64,000 nt of DNA from SMBSF63 sp034003545 (GCA_964447155.1 CAYURM010000011.1:22828-86827); one strand, 5' to 3'; positions 23,282-32,049 are shown, numbered from the stretch's first letter. Numbers and translations are program-made. Notes: generated from the sequence alone by a model not told the origin.

Positions 23282-23777
23282 CGCGCCGCTGGTCGGGGTA
23301 GATTGTCATGTGACCCTGGCGCATGCCGGGATTGACGACGGCCAGCCGTATGGGTTTGTGCTGGCGGCTGCGCCGCGCTCCCGACCGGAAGGGGTGCTGA
23401 TCCAGCGCGAGGTGTTCAGCGAGGAGACGTCCCGGTATGGGGCGATGCGGGTGTGGGTGTATTTCAACCTGCTGCTGGCGGATGATCTGCTCAACCCGGA
23501 CGGCTCGGCGCATGCTGCCAGCCGGAGTCAGATGTACAGCAAGCTGATGCAGTTCCTCGACAAGCAGGAAGGGATCACCCTGACCTGCCCGGCAGGGACG
23601 CTGCTCAACCTGGGGGCGGTGGGGTTTACGGCCAGGGAGGTGCATTTTGCAGGCTATGCCACGGTGGATGTGCAGCTCAACAATGTGGGCTACTACTGGC
23701 CGCCGGTGGATCCCGCCACGCTGGAATTATGTGTGTGGGGCGGGGTGTTGAGCTGGGACACGGGGTATTGGCGCTAG
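23274..23777 (+). CDS. Phage structural protein (minor tail or connector, tentative)
   Basis: About 167 residues, beta-rich, with no recognised domain; the VYFNLLLADDLLNPDG segment and a closing WDTGYWR are the most distinctive parts. It overlaps the preceding gene by eight bases, in a typical phage operon style. The start could be ATG 23265 or 23274; neither has a strong SD, consistent with coupling. The long frame upstream of these ATGs is a shadow of the previous gene. Confidence 0.58.
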   Translation: MSDAPLVGVDCHVTLAHAGIDDGQPYGFVLAAAPRSRPEGVLIQREVFSEETSRYGAMRVWVYFNLLLADDLLNPDGSAHAASRSQMYSKLMQFLDKQEGITLTCPAGTLLNLGAVGFTAREVHFAGYATVDVQLNNVGYYWPPVDPATLELCVWGGVLSWDTGYWR

Positions 23778-23950
23778 CGATCCTTTAGGACTGGCGGTAG
23801 CTGCCCTATGGGTTGGCGTTAGCACCCCCGCCTAATCCCCGCTTCGCAGGGACTGCGCCGTCCTCCAATGTGCGGTGAGACTGCAAAATGAGGCAGGCAT
23901 TTGATGAACTCGTGTGAGGCAAGGTGTGTATGGCGATGTAACTTTTGTAG

Positions 23951-23969
23951 GGGCGTTTGGCAAACGCCC
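23951..23969. repeat. GGGCGTTTG palindrome
   Basis: GGGCGTTTG and CAAACGCCC surround a one-base centre. It lies in the 295-base space before the tail-fibre-like gene, preceded by GTAG as in the copy at 35684-35711. I see no gene in 23778-24072. Confidence 0.65.
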
Positions 23970-24072
23970 GAAAGGATGACGGAGCCGTTCTTCCTGGGGA
24001 GAAGTGTGGTGAGTTTGCGCGAGTTGGGGTGTTATGTTTTGAAGTTTGTGTCACTCTGGGAGGAGGACTGAA

Positions 24073-25392
24073 ATGACGTATCCCTTGAGCAGTGAAGTTT
24101 CCAGCGGGCAGCCGACGGCGGCAACCCAGTATAACAACCTGCGCCGCGATGCGCTGCGGCTGGGCCAGGCGGACGCGGATGCGGTCACGCTGGCGGATTT
24201 CCTGGGGCGGTTCAGCCATAATCTGCGTCTGGAGGCTCTGGAAAGCGACCGGCTGCGGGTGCCGGCTTCATTGAACAGTCCGGCGGTCTTGATGGTCAAT
24301 GGCTGCATGTTGACCGCCAGTGCGAATGTTGACCTGGCCGCATCGGGTAAGCCGTCCGGCGCGGCGGCGGACTGGTATGTGTTTGCGGTGCAGTCGGCTG
24401 GTTCGGCGAGCTTTACCCTGGAGGTGAACACCAGTGCCAGCGAGGCCGGCGGGCGGCGGTTGATCGGCCAGTTCTATTGGGACGGCAGCCGGATTGCGCC
24501 CGGCAGCGTGCAGTGCCTGGCTTCGCAGTACCTGGAGGACGTGCTGGGACGGGTGTATCCGCCCGTCTTTCAGGGGCGGTTGTCGCTGTCCTCCGGCACG
24601 CCGGTTACATCCACGGATGTAGCTGGCGCCGGCACGGTCTACCTGACCCCGTTCAGCGGGGATCTGGTGGAGCTGTATGTGACCGGCCGCGGCTGGCGGC
24701 CGTTTGCATTGAGCGAAGTCCCGGTTTCCCTGTCCGGGGTGGTGACGGGCAAGAACGTTGATTTGTTCCTGTATCACAATGGCAGCAGTCTGGCGCTGGA
24801 AAAAGCGGTATGGACGTCCGACAATGTGCGCGCCTCTGCGCTGGCTTTGCAAAACGGTCGCCAGGTCAAGTCCGGGGATGCCAGCCGCCTGTATGTGGGC
24901 ACCTGCCGCACTGCTGGTCTGGGGATGACCGAGGACAGCGCCGAGAAGCGCTGGCTGTGGAATGCCTTTAACCAGGTGCCGCGTTATTTGTTCAAGGGTG
25001 AGGATGCGGCCGCTTATGCCTATACGGGTACCACCTGGCGGGCGGCGAATAATGACACCAGCAACCGGCTGGACATTCTCAGCGGGCTGCCGGCTTCCCT
25101 GCATTTGTGGACGCACGTCCTCGCCAAGACGTATACCACCTGCATCAGTTATTCGGGCATCGGCTGGGCTTCGACCACGGTCAACAGCGCGCAGACGATC
25201 GGCTGCCATTATAGCTATGCGCCTGGCAACAATTACTACCGCGGGACGGCCATTCGCGCGGACCTGTTGGGGTGGACGATGCCCGGCGTGCAAGCCTATA
25301 CCCTGTTGGAGAAGGGCAACGGGGCGGTGGGCAATGCCTGGGGAGACGGGGATGCGGCGCTGAATTGTTTGCAGGGGGTGCTCATGGGCTAG
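24073..25392 (+). CDS. Tail fibre-like phage protein
   Basis: The 439-residue protein contains a central segment with the pattern SGTPVTSTDVAGAGTVYLTP, then a LYV...W strand, followed by VSGVVTGKNVDLFLYHNG-type and RLYVGTCRT segments with EDSAEKRWLWNAFNQVPR. I know this pattern from tail fibre or virion proteins of many phages. The N-terminal 90 residues would attach it to the particle. GGGAGGAGGACTGAA precedes ATG 24073, which fixes the start. It ends a likely structural gene series. The receptor is unknown. Confidence 0.75.
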   Translation: MTYPLSSEVSSGQPTAATQYNNLRRDALRLGQADADAVTLADFLGRFSHNLRLEALESDRLRVPASLNSPAVLMVNGCMLTASANVDLAASGKPSGAAADWYVFAVQSAGSASFTLEVNTSASEAGGRRLIGQFYWDGSRIAPGSVQCLASQYLEDVLGRVYPPVFQGRLSLSSGTPVTSTDVAGAGTVYLTPFSGDLVELYVTGRGWRPFALSEVPVSLSGVVTGKNVDLFLYHNGSSLALEKAVWTSDNVRASALALQNGRQVKSGDASRLYVGTCRTAGLGMTEDSAEKRWLWNAFNQVPRYLFKGEDAAAYAYTGTTWRAANNDTSNRLDILSGLPASLHLWTHVLAKTYTTCISYSGIGWASTTVNSAQTIGCHYSYAPGNNYYRGTAIRADLLGWTMPGVQAYTLLEKGNGAVGNAWGDGDAALNCLQGVLMG

Positions 25393-25553
25393 GCATTTGA
25401 GTTTGCAAGGGAATCAGAAGGATGAGAAAATGCACAATGTACAATGCATAATGAAAAACAAAGACAGGAGATCAGGGATCAGAAAAATCTGTTCAGGCAG
25501 TGGTTTTCCTTTGCGGCTTGGCGTCTTTGCGTGAAATAAAGGAAGGAGAAGGG

Positions 25554-25871
25554 ATGACAGAAACAACAAACGGGATTCCGACGGCGGTGCGATTGCATGA
25601 GGCTTTGGCGGCGGCGGGGCTGCCGGTGACGGGCGTGGGGCGGGACAGGATAACTGACGCAGTTCGCGTGGATTGGGGAGAGCCGCCAAGCAAGGCGCAG
25701 GAGGATGAGGCGCAGGTCATCATTGCCGGGTTTGACCCCGCGCCGTCAAAGATGGAACGCTTGGCGCAGGCCGGGTTTGGGGCAGAGCGCTTGTTGACGG
25801 CGTTGTGGGAAAAGGTGGTGGAGGGGGATAATTCGATGGTAGAGGCAGTAATGACAAAGTTGAAAGGGTAA
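25554..25871 (+). CDS. Small hypothetical protein at the right end of the phage-like module
   Basis: A 105-residue acidic protein with no domain I recognise. ATG 25554 follows GGAAGGAGAAGGG. The frame extends 54 bases upstream into sequence of a common intergenic junk type (CTTGGCGTCTTTGCGTG), so the shorter form is preferred. It lies between the fibre-like gene and the VapBC-like pair, so it may belong to either the phage module or the accessory edge. Confidence 0.55.
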   Translation: MTETTNGIPTAVRLHEALAAAGLPVTGVGRDRITDAVRVDWGEPPSKAQEDEAQVIIAGFDPAPSKMERLAQAGFGAERLLTALWEKVVEGDNSMVEAVMTKLKG

Positions 25872-25924
25872 AAATGGTGTATAATAGCGTTGTACAATAA
25901 AATCAACATCGATAAGGAAAAAGT

Positions 25925-26137
25925 ATGAAAACTGTGACCGTGTCTCCCAAATATCAGGTGGTCATCCCACGCGAGGTGCGAGGGATATTGAAGGTTAAAC
26001 CAGGGCAGAAGATGCGCGTGATTGCGTATGACAGGCACGTGGTCTTTGTGCCGGTGCGCAGCATCACGAAAGCTCGCGGCAGCCTGAAGGGCATTGATAC
26101 GGATGTGCGACGTGAAAAAGAGGACCGCGCGCTGTGA
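25925..26137 (+). CDS. AbrB/MazE-type antitoxin (VapB-like)
   Basis: The 70-residue protein is an AbrB swapped-hairpin domain: VSPKYQVVIPREVRGILKVKPGQKM with the R-x4-KPG core, followed by a charged, flexible C-terminus suited to bind a toxin. It should repress its own operon and neutralise the PIN toxin. A TATAAT at 25880-25885 and a TTGTACAA palindrome at 25890-25897 lie just upstream and could be promoter and operator. The next gene overlaps by four bases. Confidence 0.88.
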   Translation: MKTVTVSPKYQVVIPREVRGILKVKPGQKMRVIAYDRHVVFVPVRSITKARGSLKGIDTDVRREKEDRAL

Positions 26138-26505
26138 ACGTGGTTGATTCTTCCGGTTGGCTGGCCTATTTTGCCGATGATGAGAATGCGGACTTCTTCG
26201 CTGAGGCAATTGAAGACAGCGCGCAGTTACTGGTTCCAGTGATCGTGATCTATGAGGTGTATAAGCGCGTGTTACAACAGCGCGGTCTGGAACTGGCGCA
26301 TGATGCCGTGGCGGATCTGTATTCCGGCACGGTGGTGGCGGTGGATGAAATGCTGGCCTTGAGCGCGGCGAAGATCTCTGTGGAGACGAAACTTGCGATG
26401 GCTGACAGCATGATGCTGGCGACGGCCCGCGCGCACGATGCGGTTCTGTGGACGCAGGATGCGGACTTTGCGGGATTGGATGGGGTGAAGTACAGGGAAA
26501 AGTAA
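26134..26505 (+). CDS. PIN-domain toxin (VapC-like)
   Basis: The 123-residue PIN protein starts with a GTG at 26134 inside the antitoxin stop (GTGA overlap). Its acidic active-site residues are in VVDSSGWLAYF (Asp4), the YEVYKRV region (Glu), and the closing AMADSMMLATARAHDAVLWTQDADF (conserved acidic pair). VapC toxins are magnesium-dependent RNases. The pair borders the phage-like module and may stabilise it. A perfect terminator at 26542 follows. Confidence 0.9.
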   Translation: MNVVDSSGWLAYFADDENADFFAEAIEDSAQLLVPVIVIYEVYKRVLQQRGLELAHDAVADLYSGTVVAVDEMLALSAAKISVETKLAMADSMMLATARAHDAVLWTQDADFAGLDGVKYREK

Positions 26506-26541
26506 CCAGTCAATCTGTTGATCTGGCGAGGAAGATAAAAC

Positions 26542-26580
26542 AAAACCCGCTCACTGAGCATGCCGAAGTGAGCGGGTTTT
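26542..26580. terminator. Bidirectional terminator between VapC and the CBM48 gene
   Basis: A 14-base perfect stem (26542-26555 with 26567-26580) has T-runs in both directions (AAAAC before and GTTTT after), matching its place between convergent genes. Confidence 0.92.
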
Positions 26581-26609
26581 ACTTGTGGCGGTTCATTCAA
26601 AGCAAAGCT

Positions 26610-26903
26610 CTACAGAACAATGACGGAGTCCTCGCTGCCCTGGTCGTTGGTCAGGTATTTGTCGGCGTTCCAGTCATTTTCCCAGCGTTCGCCGTCGAGG
26701 AAATAGCGGAAACGGTATTCGCGGCCGGCTTCCAGTGATACGGTGGTGGAGAATCGGCCGTCTTTGCGCTGCGTCATGGGGTTTTTGGTTTTGTCCCAGT
26801 CGTTGAATTCGCCAACCAGCGCGGCGCTGGTGGCTTCTACATCTGCCGGCAGTTCAAAGGTGACGCGGCAGGTGGTTCCGGTTTTTGAGTAAGTTTTCTT
26901 CAT
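26610..26903 (-). CDS. CBM48/isoamylase N-terminal domain protein
   Basis: The 97-residue protein is one early-set (Ig-like) domain of the CBM48/AMPK glycogen-binding type, with VGEFNDWDKTKNPM, REYRFRYFLDGERWENDW and a conserved EDSVI end. Such stand-alone domains are found in several Chloroflexota and bind starch or glycogen; the partner enzyme is unknown. It is a single-gene unit. The SD AGGAGGTAG precedes the ATG. Confidence 0.88.
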   Translation of the reverse strand: MKKTYSKTGTTCRVTFELPADVEATSAALVGEFNDWDKTKNPMTQRKDGRFSTTVSLEAGREYRFRYFLDGERWENDWNADKYLTNDQGSEDSVIVL

Positions 26904-27083
26904 AATACTACCTCCTGTTGTGGGTACTCCGCCACAATGGGTTTATTGTAGCAGATTTTGGAGGGTTGTGTAGAATGTATGTTCTGGTTTTAAGTTAAGG
27001 GGTGTCTATAAAAGGGAGAGTCGTGATATTGTCAGAAAAAGCATGGATGGTGCGGTCACCTGGCGGTGATGAGTACGATGGTG

Positions 27084-27205
27084 GTCATTGCGAGCGGAGG
27101 CGGAGCCGAAGTGTGGCAAACAAGGACACTTCGCGGCCACAGTCGCTCGCTTCGCGGCTCCTTCGCAATCCCCTTCCTGATGCTTCGGGGGCGCTGCGCA
27201 GTGAC
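27084..27205. repeat. GTCATTGCGAGC-type palindromic element
   Basis: The unit starts with GTCATTGCGAGCGGAGGCGG and ends GCGCTGCGCAGTGAC, with inner GAAGTGT/ACACTTC and CGCTCGCTTCGCG pairs, as in the widely seen bacterial intergenic GTCATTGCGA repeats. It occupies most of the 416-base gap 26904-27319, in which I see no gene. Confidence 0.7.
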
Positions 27206-27319
27206 AGAATGATGGTGATTCTATTCCTTAATCATCTTCTCTAATACTGGACCCAAGCCATCGTAGTAACCACTTTAGTGGTTTCCCCGTGCGGGCAATA
27301 ACGACTGACCACAGGGTGA

Positions 27320-27916
27320 CTACAATAATTTCTTCAAAACTGGGATGGCCGCATTCACAGCGCGGGCGCGGTGGGAGAGGGTGTTCTTTTGTTGGCGGCT
27401 CATCTCTGCCATGGTCAGGCCTAATTCAGGGACGAAGAAGATCGGGTCGTAGCCAAAGCCGTCCGTGCCGCGCTCTTCAGGGGCGATCTCGCCTTCGCAG
27501 ATGCCTTCGGTCAGGTCGAGTGATCCCTCGGGTGTGGCAACCGCCACGGTGCAGCGGAAGCGGGCGGTCCAGGGTTGGGGCAGGCCGCGCAGGTTCTTCA
27601 GCATCAGGGCGCGGCGGTCAGCGTCGGTGGCGCCGGGCCGGGGGGCATAGCGCGCCGAGTGCAGACCCGGGGCGCCGTGCAGGGCGTCCACTTCCAGGCC
27701 GGAGTCATCGGCCAGGACGGACAGTCCGCTGGCCCGGCAGTAGGCCAGGGCTTTCTTGGCGGCATTCTCGGCGTAGGTGTGGCCGTCCTCGACCACGTCA
27801 AAGTCACTCAGTCCAACTTCAGCGGGGGTGACGAGCTTGACGGGCAGGTCTTTCAGCAGGCCTTGTAATTCGATCATCTTTCCAGGGTTACCGGTAGCAA
27901 TTAATAAAGTGAACAT
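27320..27916 (-). CDS. rdgB: XTP/dITP diphosphatase (RdgB/HAM1)
   Basis: The 198-residue protein has the ATGNPGKMIEL start, then the SVLADDSGLEVDALHGAPG motif and GFGYDPIFFVPE, all family hallmarks with the metal- and base-binding residues in place. It hydrolyses non-canonical purine NTPs (ITP, XTP) to monophosphates and pyrophosphate to protect DNA and RNA. Full length and single-gene. The C-terminus includes the expected SHRARAV. It is divergent from the YceD gene. Confidence 0.95.
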   Translation of the reverse strand: MFTLLIATGNPGKMIELQGLLKDLPVKLVTPAEVGLSDFDVVEDGHTYAENAAKKALAYCRASGLSVLADDSGLEVDALHGAPGLHSARYAPRPGATDADRRALMLKNLRGLPQPWTARFRCTVAVATPEGSLDLTEGICEGEIAPEERGTDGFGYDPIFFVPELGLTMAEMSRQQKNTLSHRARAVNAAIPVLKKLL

Positions 27917-27962
27917 GGCATATCCTTAGAAATGTTAATATTATTAACTTTCTATTAAAAAC

Positions 27963-27991
27963 TTGAAACTATGAATCGGCTGTGCTATAAT
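27963..27991 (+). promoter_or_regulatory. Promoter of the YceD-sigma factor operon
   Basis: TTGAAA (27963-27968) and TATAAT (27986-27991) are 17 bases apart, with the +1 near 27998 and 55 bases to the YceD start. Confidence 0.75.
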
Positions 27992-28052
27992 CTCTTAAGC
28001 ACTTAATTATATACGCATTAATGATTATAGACTTGGTGAAATTAATTTTATT

Positions 28053-28559
28053 GTGAGCAATTCTAAATACCTTTTGCGATTTAACGTAGGTTTTATTATC
28101 AACCAGCCGGTCGGTACGTTTCGGACGCTTTCGTTTGAGGCAGAACGAATTCAATTTGAAACCGAACCGGTTTTTGAGCATTTTAAGGGTGAAGTCAAAG
28201 TCAACCGCGTGGTGCAGGGGATCCTGATCCAGGGGGATTTTCAGGCAGCAGTGCCAGTTGAATGTGTGCGCTGTCTGGAAGGTTTCTTGCAACCTGTTCA
28301 CACAGAATTTGATGAGCTGTATGCCTTCCGGGAAGAAGAAGCTGATGAATCGGGGCAGCTTTTGTCGGAGAATGGTTTTATTGACCTCGGTCCAGTGGTG
28401 CGAGAATATCTGCTGCTGGAGGTGCCGATCCGTTCGCACTGCAAAGATGACTGCCGCGGACTATGTGATGTTTGTGGCGCCAATCTCAACCAGGGGGCTT
28501 GCGAGCATTATCCCAGGGCAGAAGGATCGGTTTCCCGTGCTGGACGAATCGGGGATTGA
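28053..28559 (+). CDS. YceD/DUF177-family protein
   Basis: The 168-residue product has the YceD signature: a conserved cysteine pair around CVRCLEGF and the late CKDDCRGLCDVCGANLN zinc-like cluster. In other bacteria DUF177 proteins are needed for 23S rRNA accumulation and usually precede rpmF; here a sigma factor follows instead. The start is GTG 28053. The last 17 residues do not look like the family end. The +1 frame encodes KDRFPVLDESGI, which does look like the normal end, so a frameshift around 28515 is possible. Confidence 0.8.
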   Translation: MSNSKYLLRFNVGFIINQPVGTFRTLSFEAERIQFETEPVFEHFKGEVKVNRVVQGILIQGDFQAAVPVECVRCLEGFLQPVHTEFDELYAFREEEADESGQLLSENGFIDLGPVVREYLLLEVPIRSHCKDDCRGLCDVCGANLNQGACEHYPRAEGSVSRAGRIGD

Positions 28560-28612
28560 CCAGGAATTGTGTAAATAAGGCACCGCGTGAATCATTGCAG
28601 GAGGGATGGAGT

Positions 28613-29806
28613 ATGAATTCCAGAATCAGCAGTGAGAACACAGAAATCATCGGCCTTTTGATTGAAAAGGCGGATGTTTTTGGATATGTCACCACAGATG
28701 ATTTGATTGAATATTATCCAGATATTCAAGATGATAGTGATCATCTGGAAGATGTGATGTTGGCGCTGCGCCAGCAGGGGGTCGATATTTTTGATGAGGA
28801 TGATCAGCCGGATGCAGAGGATTTGGAGGAGGAAGACGAACAGGACCCATTTGAACACGCCCTGGAAAAACGTGCAGATTTAACCGCGATTTCTACCACG
28901 GACACGGTGGGGTTATATATGAAGGAAATGGCTCAGGTGCCGCTGCTTTCCACAGAGGAAGAGGTGGAGCTTGCCATGCGGATTGAGCGTGGGGTTGATG
29001 CGCGCAAGCATTTGCTGAAGCTGAATGGGAATGCTACCCCGGAGCAGCACCGCGAACTGGAGATTGCCGTAATTGACGGACAATTGGCGCGCGAACATTT
29101 GATCAAAGCCAACACCCGCCTGGTGATCAGCATTGCCAAGCGGTACATCGGCCGCGGGGTTCCTTTTCTCGATTTGATCCAGGAGGGCAATCTGGGCCTG
29201 ATGAAGGCGGTTGGCAAATATGATTATAAACGCGGCTTTCGCTTCTCGACATACGCTACCTGGTGGATTCGTCAGACGATCACCCGGGCGATTGCCGACC
29301 AGAGCCGCACGATCCGTGTGCCGGTACACATGTCTGACCGGATTCGCCAATTGTATCGCACCTCGCATTCCCTGGAACAAAAACTGGGGCAGGCCCCCAG
29401 TATCGAAGAACTCGCCCAGGCGATGGATCTGCCGACACAAAAGGTGGACTGGATGATGCGGGTTTCCTGGCTGCCGCTTTCACTGGAAAGTCCGATCAAT
29501 GATGACGGCGAGGAAGCGGAGTTGGGCATGTTCGTTGAGGATAAACTGTCGCCAACACCCATCCAAAGCGCATATTCCCGCTTGCTGACCGAGAAGATTG
29601 AAGAGGTGCTGGATACGCTGCCGCCGCGCGAAGCGCGCATTTTACGGCTGCGTTTTGGCCTTGAAAACGGGCGTACCTATACGCTGGAAGAAGTGGGACA
29701 GAAATTTGGCCTGACGCGCGAGCGCATCCGTCAGATAGAGGGCAAGGCCCTGCGCCGCTTGCGGCATCCGCGGCGGGCGCGGCAGTTGAAGGGGTATCTG
29801 GAGTAG
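28613..29806 (+). CDS. rpoD: Primary sigma-70 factor RpoD/SigA
   Basis: The 397-residue protein has an acidic N-terminal region 1.1 (GLLIEKADVFGYVTTDDLI), region 1.2 (VGLYMKEMAQVPLL), region 2 (GVPFLDLIQEGNLGLMKAV and GFRFSTYATWWIRQTITRAI), region 3 and region 4 (YTLEEVGQKFGLTRERIRQIE). The presence of 1.1 and the 2.4 DQSRTIRVPVH segment mark a primary, not alternative, sigma. Start ATG 28613 follows GCAGGAGGG; the longer frame from 28472 lacks homology. It is probably cotranscribed with YceD from 27963. It recognises the TTGACA/TATAAT sites found across this window. Confidence 0.95.
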   Translation: MNSRISSENTEIIGLLIEKADVFGYVTTDDLIEYYPDIQDDSDHLEDVMLALRQQGVDIFDEDDQPDAEDLEEEDEQDPFEHALEKRADLTAISTTDTVGLYMKEMAQVPLLSTEEEVELAMRIERGVDARKHLLKLNGNATPEQHRELEIAVIDGQLAREHLIKANTRLVISIAKRYIGRGVPFLDLIQEGNLGLMKAVGKYDYKRGFRFSTYATWWIRQTITRAIADQSRTIRVPVHMSDRIRQLYRTSHSLEQKLGQAPSIEELAQAMDLPTQKVDWMMRVSWLPLSLESPINDDGEEAELGMFVEDKLSPTPIQSAYSRLLTEKIEEVLDTLPPREARILRLRFGLENGRTYTLEEVGQKFGLTRERIRQIEGKALRRLRHPRRARQLKGYLE

Positions 29807-29891
29807 GGGCTTGTGATCAGGAATCAGGTGATCAGGGACGGGTAATGAACTTGTCCTTTTTGTTTTGCGAGCAGGCGGCTTGCCCGCACCT

Positions 29892-29915
29892 GATTTCAAT
29901 GCACGCATTGAAATC
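29892..29915. repeat. GATTTCAATGC palindrome
   Basis: GATTTCAATGC (29892-29902) and GCATTGAAATC (29905-29915) are a perfect 11-base inverted repeat, downstream of the sigma gene. There is no T-tract, so I do not call it a terminator. Confidence 0.5.
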
Positions 29916-30078
29916 TCTCCGCTCCCAACAAGGGGGCGAGGAAGTGCTTGCAGATATGGATCGGTTTTGTTGAAAGAGGGCGAAGATCGCCTCTACGAAG
30001 CGGGGGATTCCTGTGGAGCGGGGAGTTCGGATGGGTGCGTATCAGATTGAGTCTGTGACCCTGGTTTCGAAAATATAT

Positions 30079-30951
30079 TCATTTTCCTTTTGCCTGATCA
30101 AAAAATGCCACGATGCGGGCATCATATTCTGCGGGGTGCAAAGTCCGATAAGCTCCATGCCCGGCATTGGGGACGATCCACAGACTGGCATCGGCATCCT
30201 CCGGTGAAGAGGCGGATTGATATTGTTGTTGGGCGCGGGTTCGTTTGGCTTCCAGCCCGCCGTGGATGAGGAGTGCCGGGCGGGGGGCAATAGCGGGCAG
30301 GTCATCCACCGGGCTGATCTCTCGCGGGTGGACGCCGCTGCCCAGGCGGAAGAAGAACACCACCAGACGCTGCACCTGCCACTGCACCGAGAGTGGCGGG
30401 GCATAGGCGGCGGTCAGTTCATCGTAAAAATTGGCGTAGTTGCCCTCGGCGATGACGGCCCTGATCTCCGGCATGCGCGCCGTGCCGCGGATGGCAGTCG
30501 CCCCGCCGACGGAGAAGCCCAGCACGCCCAGCCATTCGGTCTCCGGCTGGCTGAGGGCAAAGTCGCGCATGGCGGACAGTTCCATGATCTCATCATAGCC
30601 GACGGTGACGGTTTCGCCAGCGCAGTGACGGTAGTCGAGGGTCAATACGCCGTAGCCGTGACTGGTGAGCACTTCGGCTTCGGCCAGCATAGCGTCGCGG
30701 TTGCTCCCCAGCCCGCCGAGGAGAAGGATGACAGCCCCGTTTTGAGGCGGCCGCCACCAGCCGTCCAGTTTCAGACCATCGGATGTGGTCAGGGTGACGG
30801 ATTCAAAACCTGCCCGTTCCGTTGGAGAGGCCGGGCAGGCCGGGTATAACAAGTGTTGCGTATAGATATAAGAGAGGCCGGTGATCAGAAAAGCGTAGGC
30901 TGCGGCAAGAGCGAACAGCAAACGCAGCAGGAGCGGACGCCAGCGCTTCAT
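30079..30951 (-). CDS. Membrane-anchored alpha/beta hydrolase
   Basis: The 290-residue protein starts with a hydrophobic anchor (about residues 7-30) and then an alpha/beta-hydrolase domain with the nucleophile in GFSVGG, LLLGGLGSNRDAM near the oxyanion hole, and a late acidic residue and histidine (GHGAYR). Such DUF3887/BAAT-like hydrolases are serine esterases or peptidases with unknown substrate. Its ATG overlaps the stop of the cation efflux gene by one base (TGATG), so the pair is coupled. Confidence 0.85.
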   Translation of the reverse strand: MKRWRPLLLRLLFALAAAYAFLITGLSYIYTQHLLYPACPASPTERAGFESVTLTTSDGLKLDGWWRPPQNGAVILLLGGLGSNRDAMLAEAEVLTSHGYGVLTLDYRHCAGETVTVGYDEIMELSAMRDFALSQPETEWLGVLGFSVGGATAIRGTARMPEIRAVIAEGNYANFYDELTAAYAPPLSVQWQVQRLVVFFFRLGSGVHPREISPVDDLPAIAPRPALLIHGGLEAKRTRAQQQYQSASSPEDADASLWIVPNAGHGAYRTLHPAEYDARIVAFFDQAKGK

Positions 30952-31856
30952 CAGTCTTTCCAGCCGTCGGGTTCCAGGTGCACGTAGGCGCGGTCAACGT
31001 CCGGCAGGGCTTCGATCGCTTCAATGACAGTATCATTGATTTTATGGCTTTCAATCAGAGGCAGGCTGCCATCTACGTTGATATGCAGATCGACGACCAG
31101 TTTTGGGCCAACATGTTCGGTCATCACATGGTGAACATCCTCTACGCCCGGCACGGCGCGGGCGGTTTCAATGATCTGCTGGCGCATTTCCTCACTGGCT
31201 CCAGCCCCGGTCAGGAAGCTGAGGTTTTCTTTGGCAGCAACAAACGCCGATTTGAAGATCAGTAATGCCACCAGCCCGCCGGCGATCGGGTCGAGGAGGG
31301 GGTTGATCAGGGAGGAACCCAGGGCACCAAGAAAGACGCCGCCAGAGGCGAGGACATCATTGAAGTTGTCTTTAGCCACGGTTTCCAGGGTAGCGTTGCG
31401 CAGCTCGCGGGCAATGCGCCGGATGGCAAAGAACATGCCCACCTTGACGGCGGCGCTGAGGATCAGGACAATCGTTGGCAGACCTGGGTCAATGGCTGCG
31501 CCGCCGTTGATGAAACGTTCGATGGCAGTGCGCCCCGCTTCGTAACCGGCCAGGGTCATTGAACCGGCGATTGCCAGCCCGACCAGCGGCTCAAAGCGGC
31601 TGTGCCCCTGCGGATGGGAAATGTCCGGCGGCTGCATGGCCAGCCACAGCCCGAGGATCATCAGCAGGGAATAGAGCACGTCCGAGACGGAGTTGGCGGC
31701 GTCTGCATAGAGCGCCACGCTGCCTGTTATGTAAGAGGCATAGGCCTTCCCTGCCGCCAGCACAAGGTTGCCGGCCAGGGTGATGGTCAGGGCTTTGCGG
31801 AAGCTGCGCTTCTCTTCCGGATTGGGGGTTTGATCGCGTACGAGTTGAATGGTCAT
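30951..31856 (-). CDS. Cation diffusion facilitator (CDF) transporter
   Basis: The 301-residue protein has six predicted membrane segments with the CDF metal-site pattern (YADAANSVSDVLYS), and a cytoplasmic C-terminal domain with DVHHVMTEHVGPKLVVDLHI, the CDF metal-sensing fold. These carriers export Zn(II), Fe(II) or Mn(II) in exchange for protons. The metal cannot be decided here. It is first of a two-gene minus-strand operon with the hydrolase. Confidence 0.92.
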   Translation of the reverse strand: MTIQLVRDQTPNPEEKRSFRKALTITLAGNLVLAAGKAYASYITGSVALYADAANSVSDVLYSLLMILGLWLAMQPPDISHPQGHSRFEPLVGLAIAGSMTLAGYEAGRTAIERFINGGAAIDPGLPTIVLILSAAVKVGMFFAIRRIARELRNATLETVAKDNFNDVLASGGVFLGALGSSLINPLLDPIAGGLVALLIFKSAFVAAKENLSFLTGAGASEEMRQQIIETARAVPGVEDVHHVMTEHVGPKLVVDLHINVDGSLPLIESHKINDTVIEAIEALPDVDRAYVHLEPDGWKD

Positions 31857-32049
31857 CAGGTTTCCTGATATAAATGGTTTCGTTGGGGTAATGATAATAC
31901 AAAAAGGCGGGATCAGGGAATCAGGCGATCAGGGTTCAGGAGATTGGCAATGTAAAATAGACGATTTGTCGTGTAGAATGAGTATCTGTTGACTGCGACG
32001 GATCGATGCTGAAACAAATGATTTGCTTCATTTGTTTAGGAGGAGAGTG

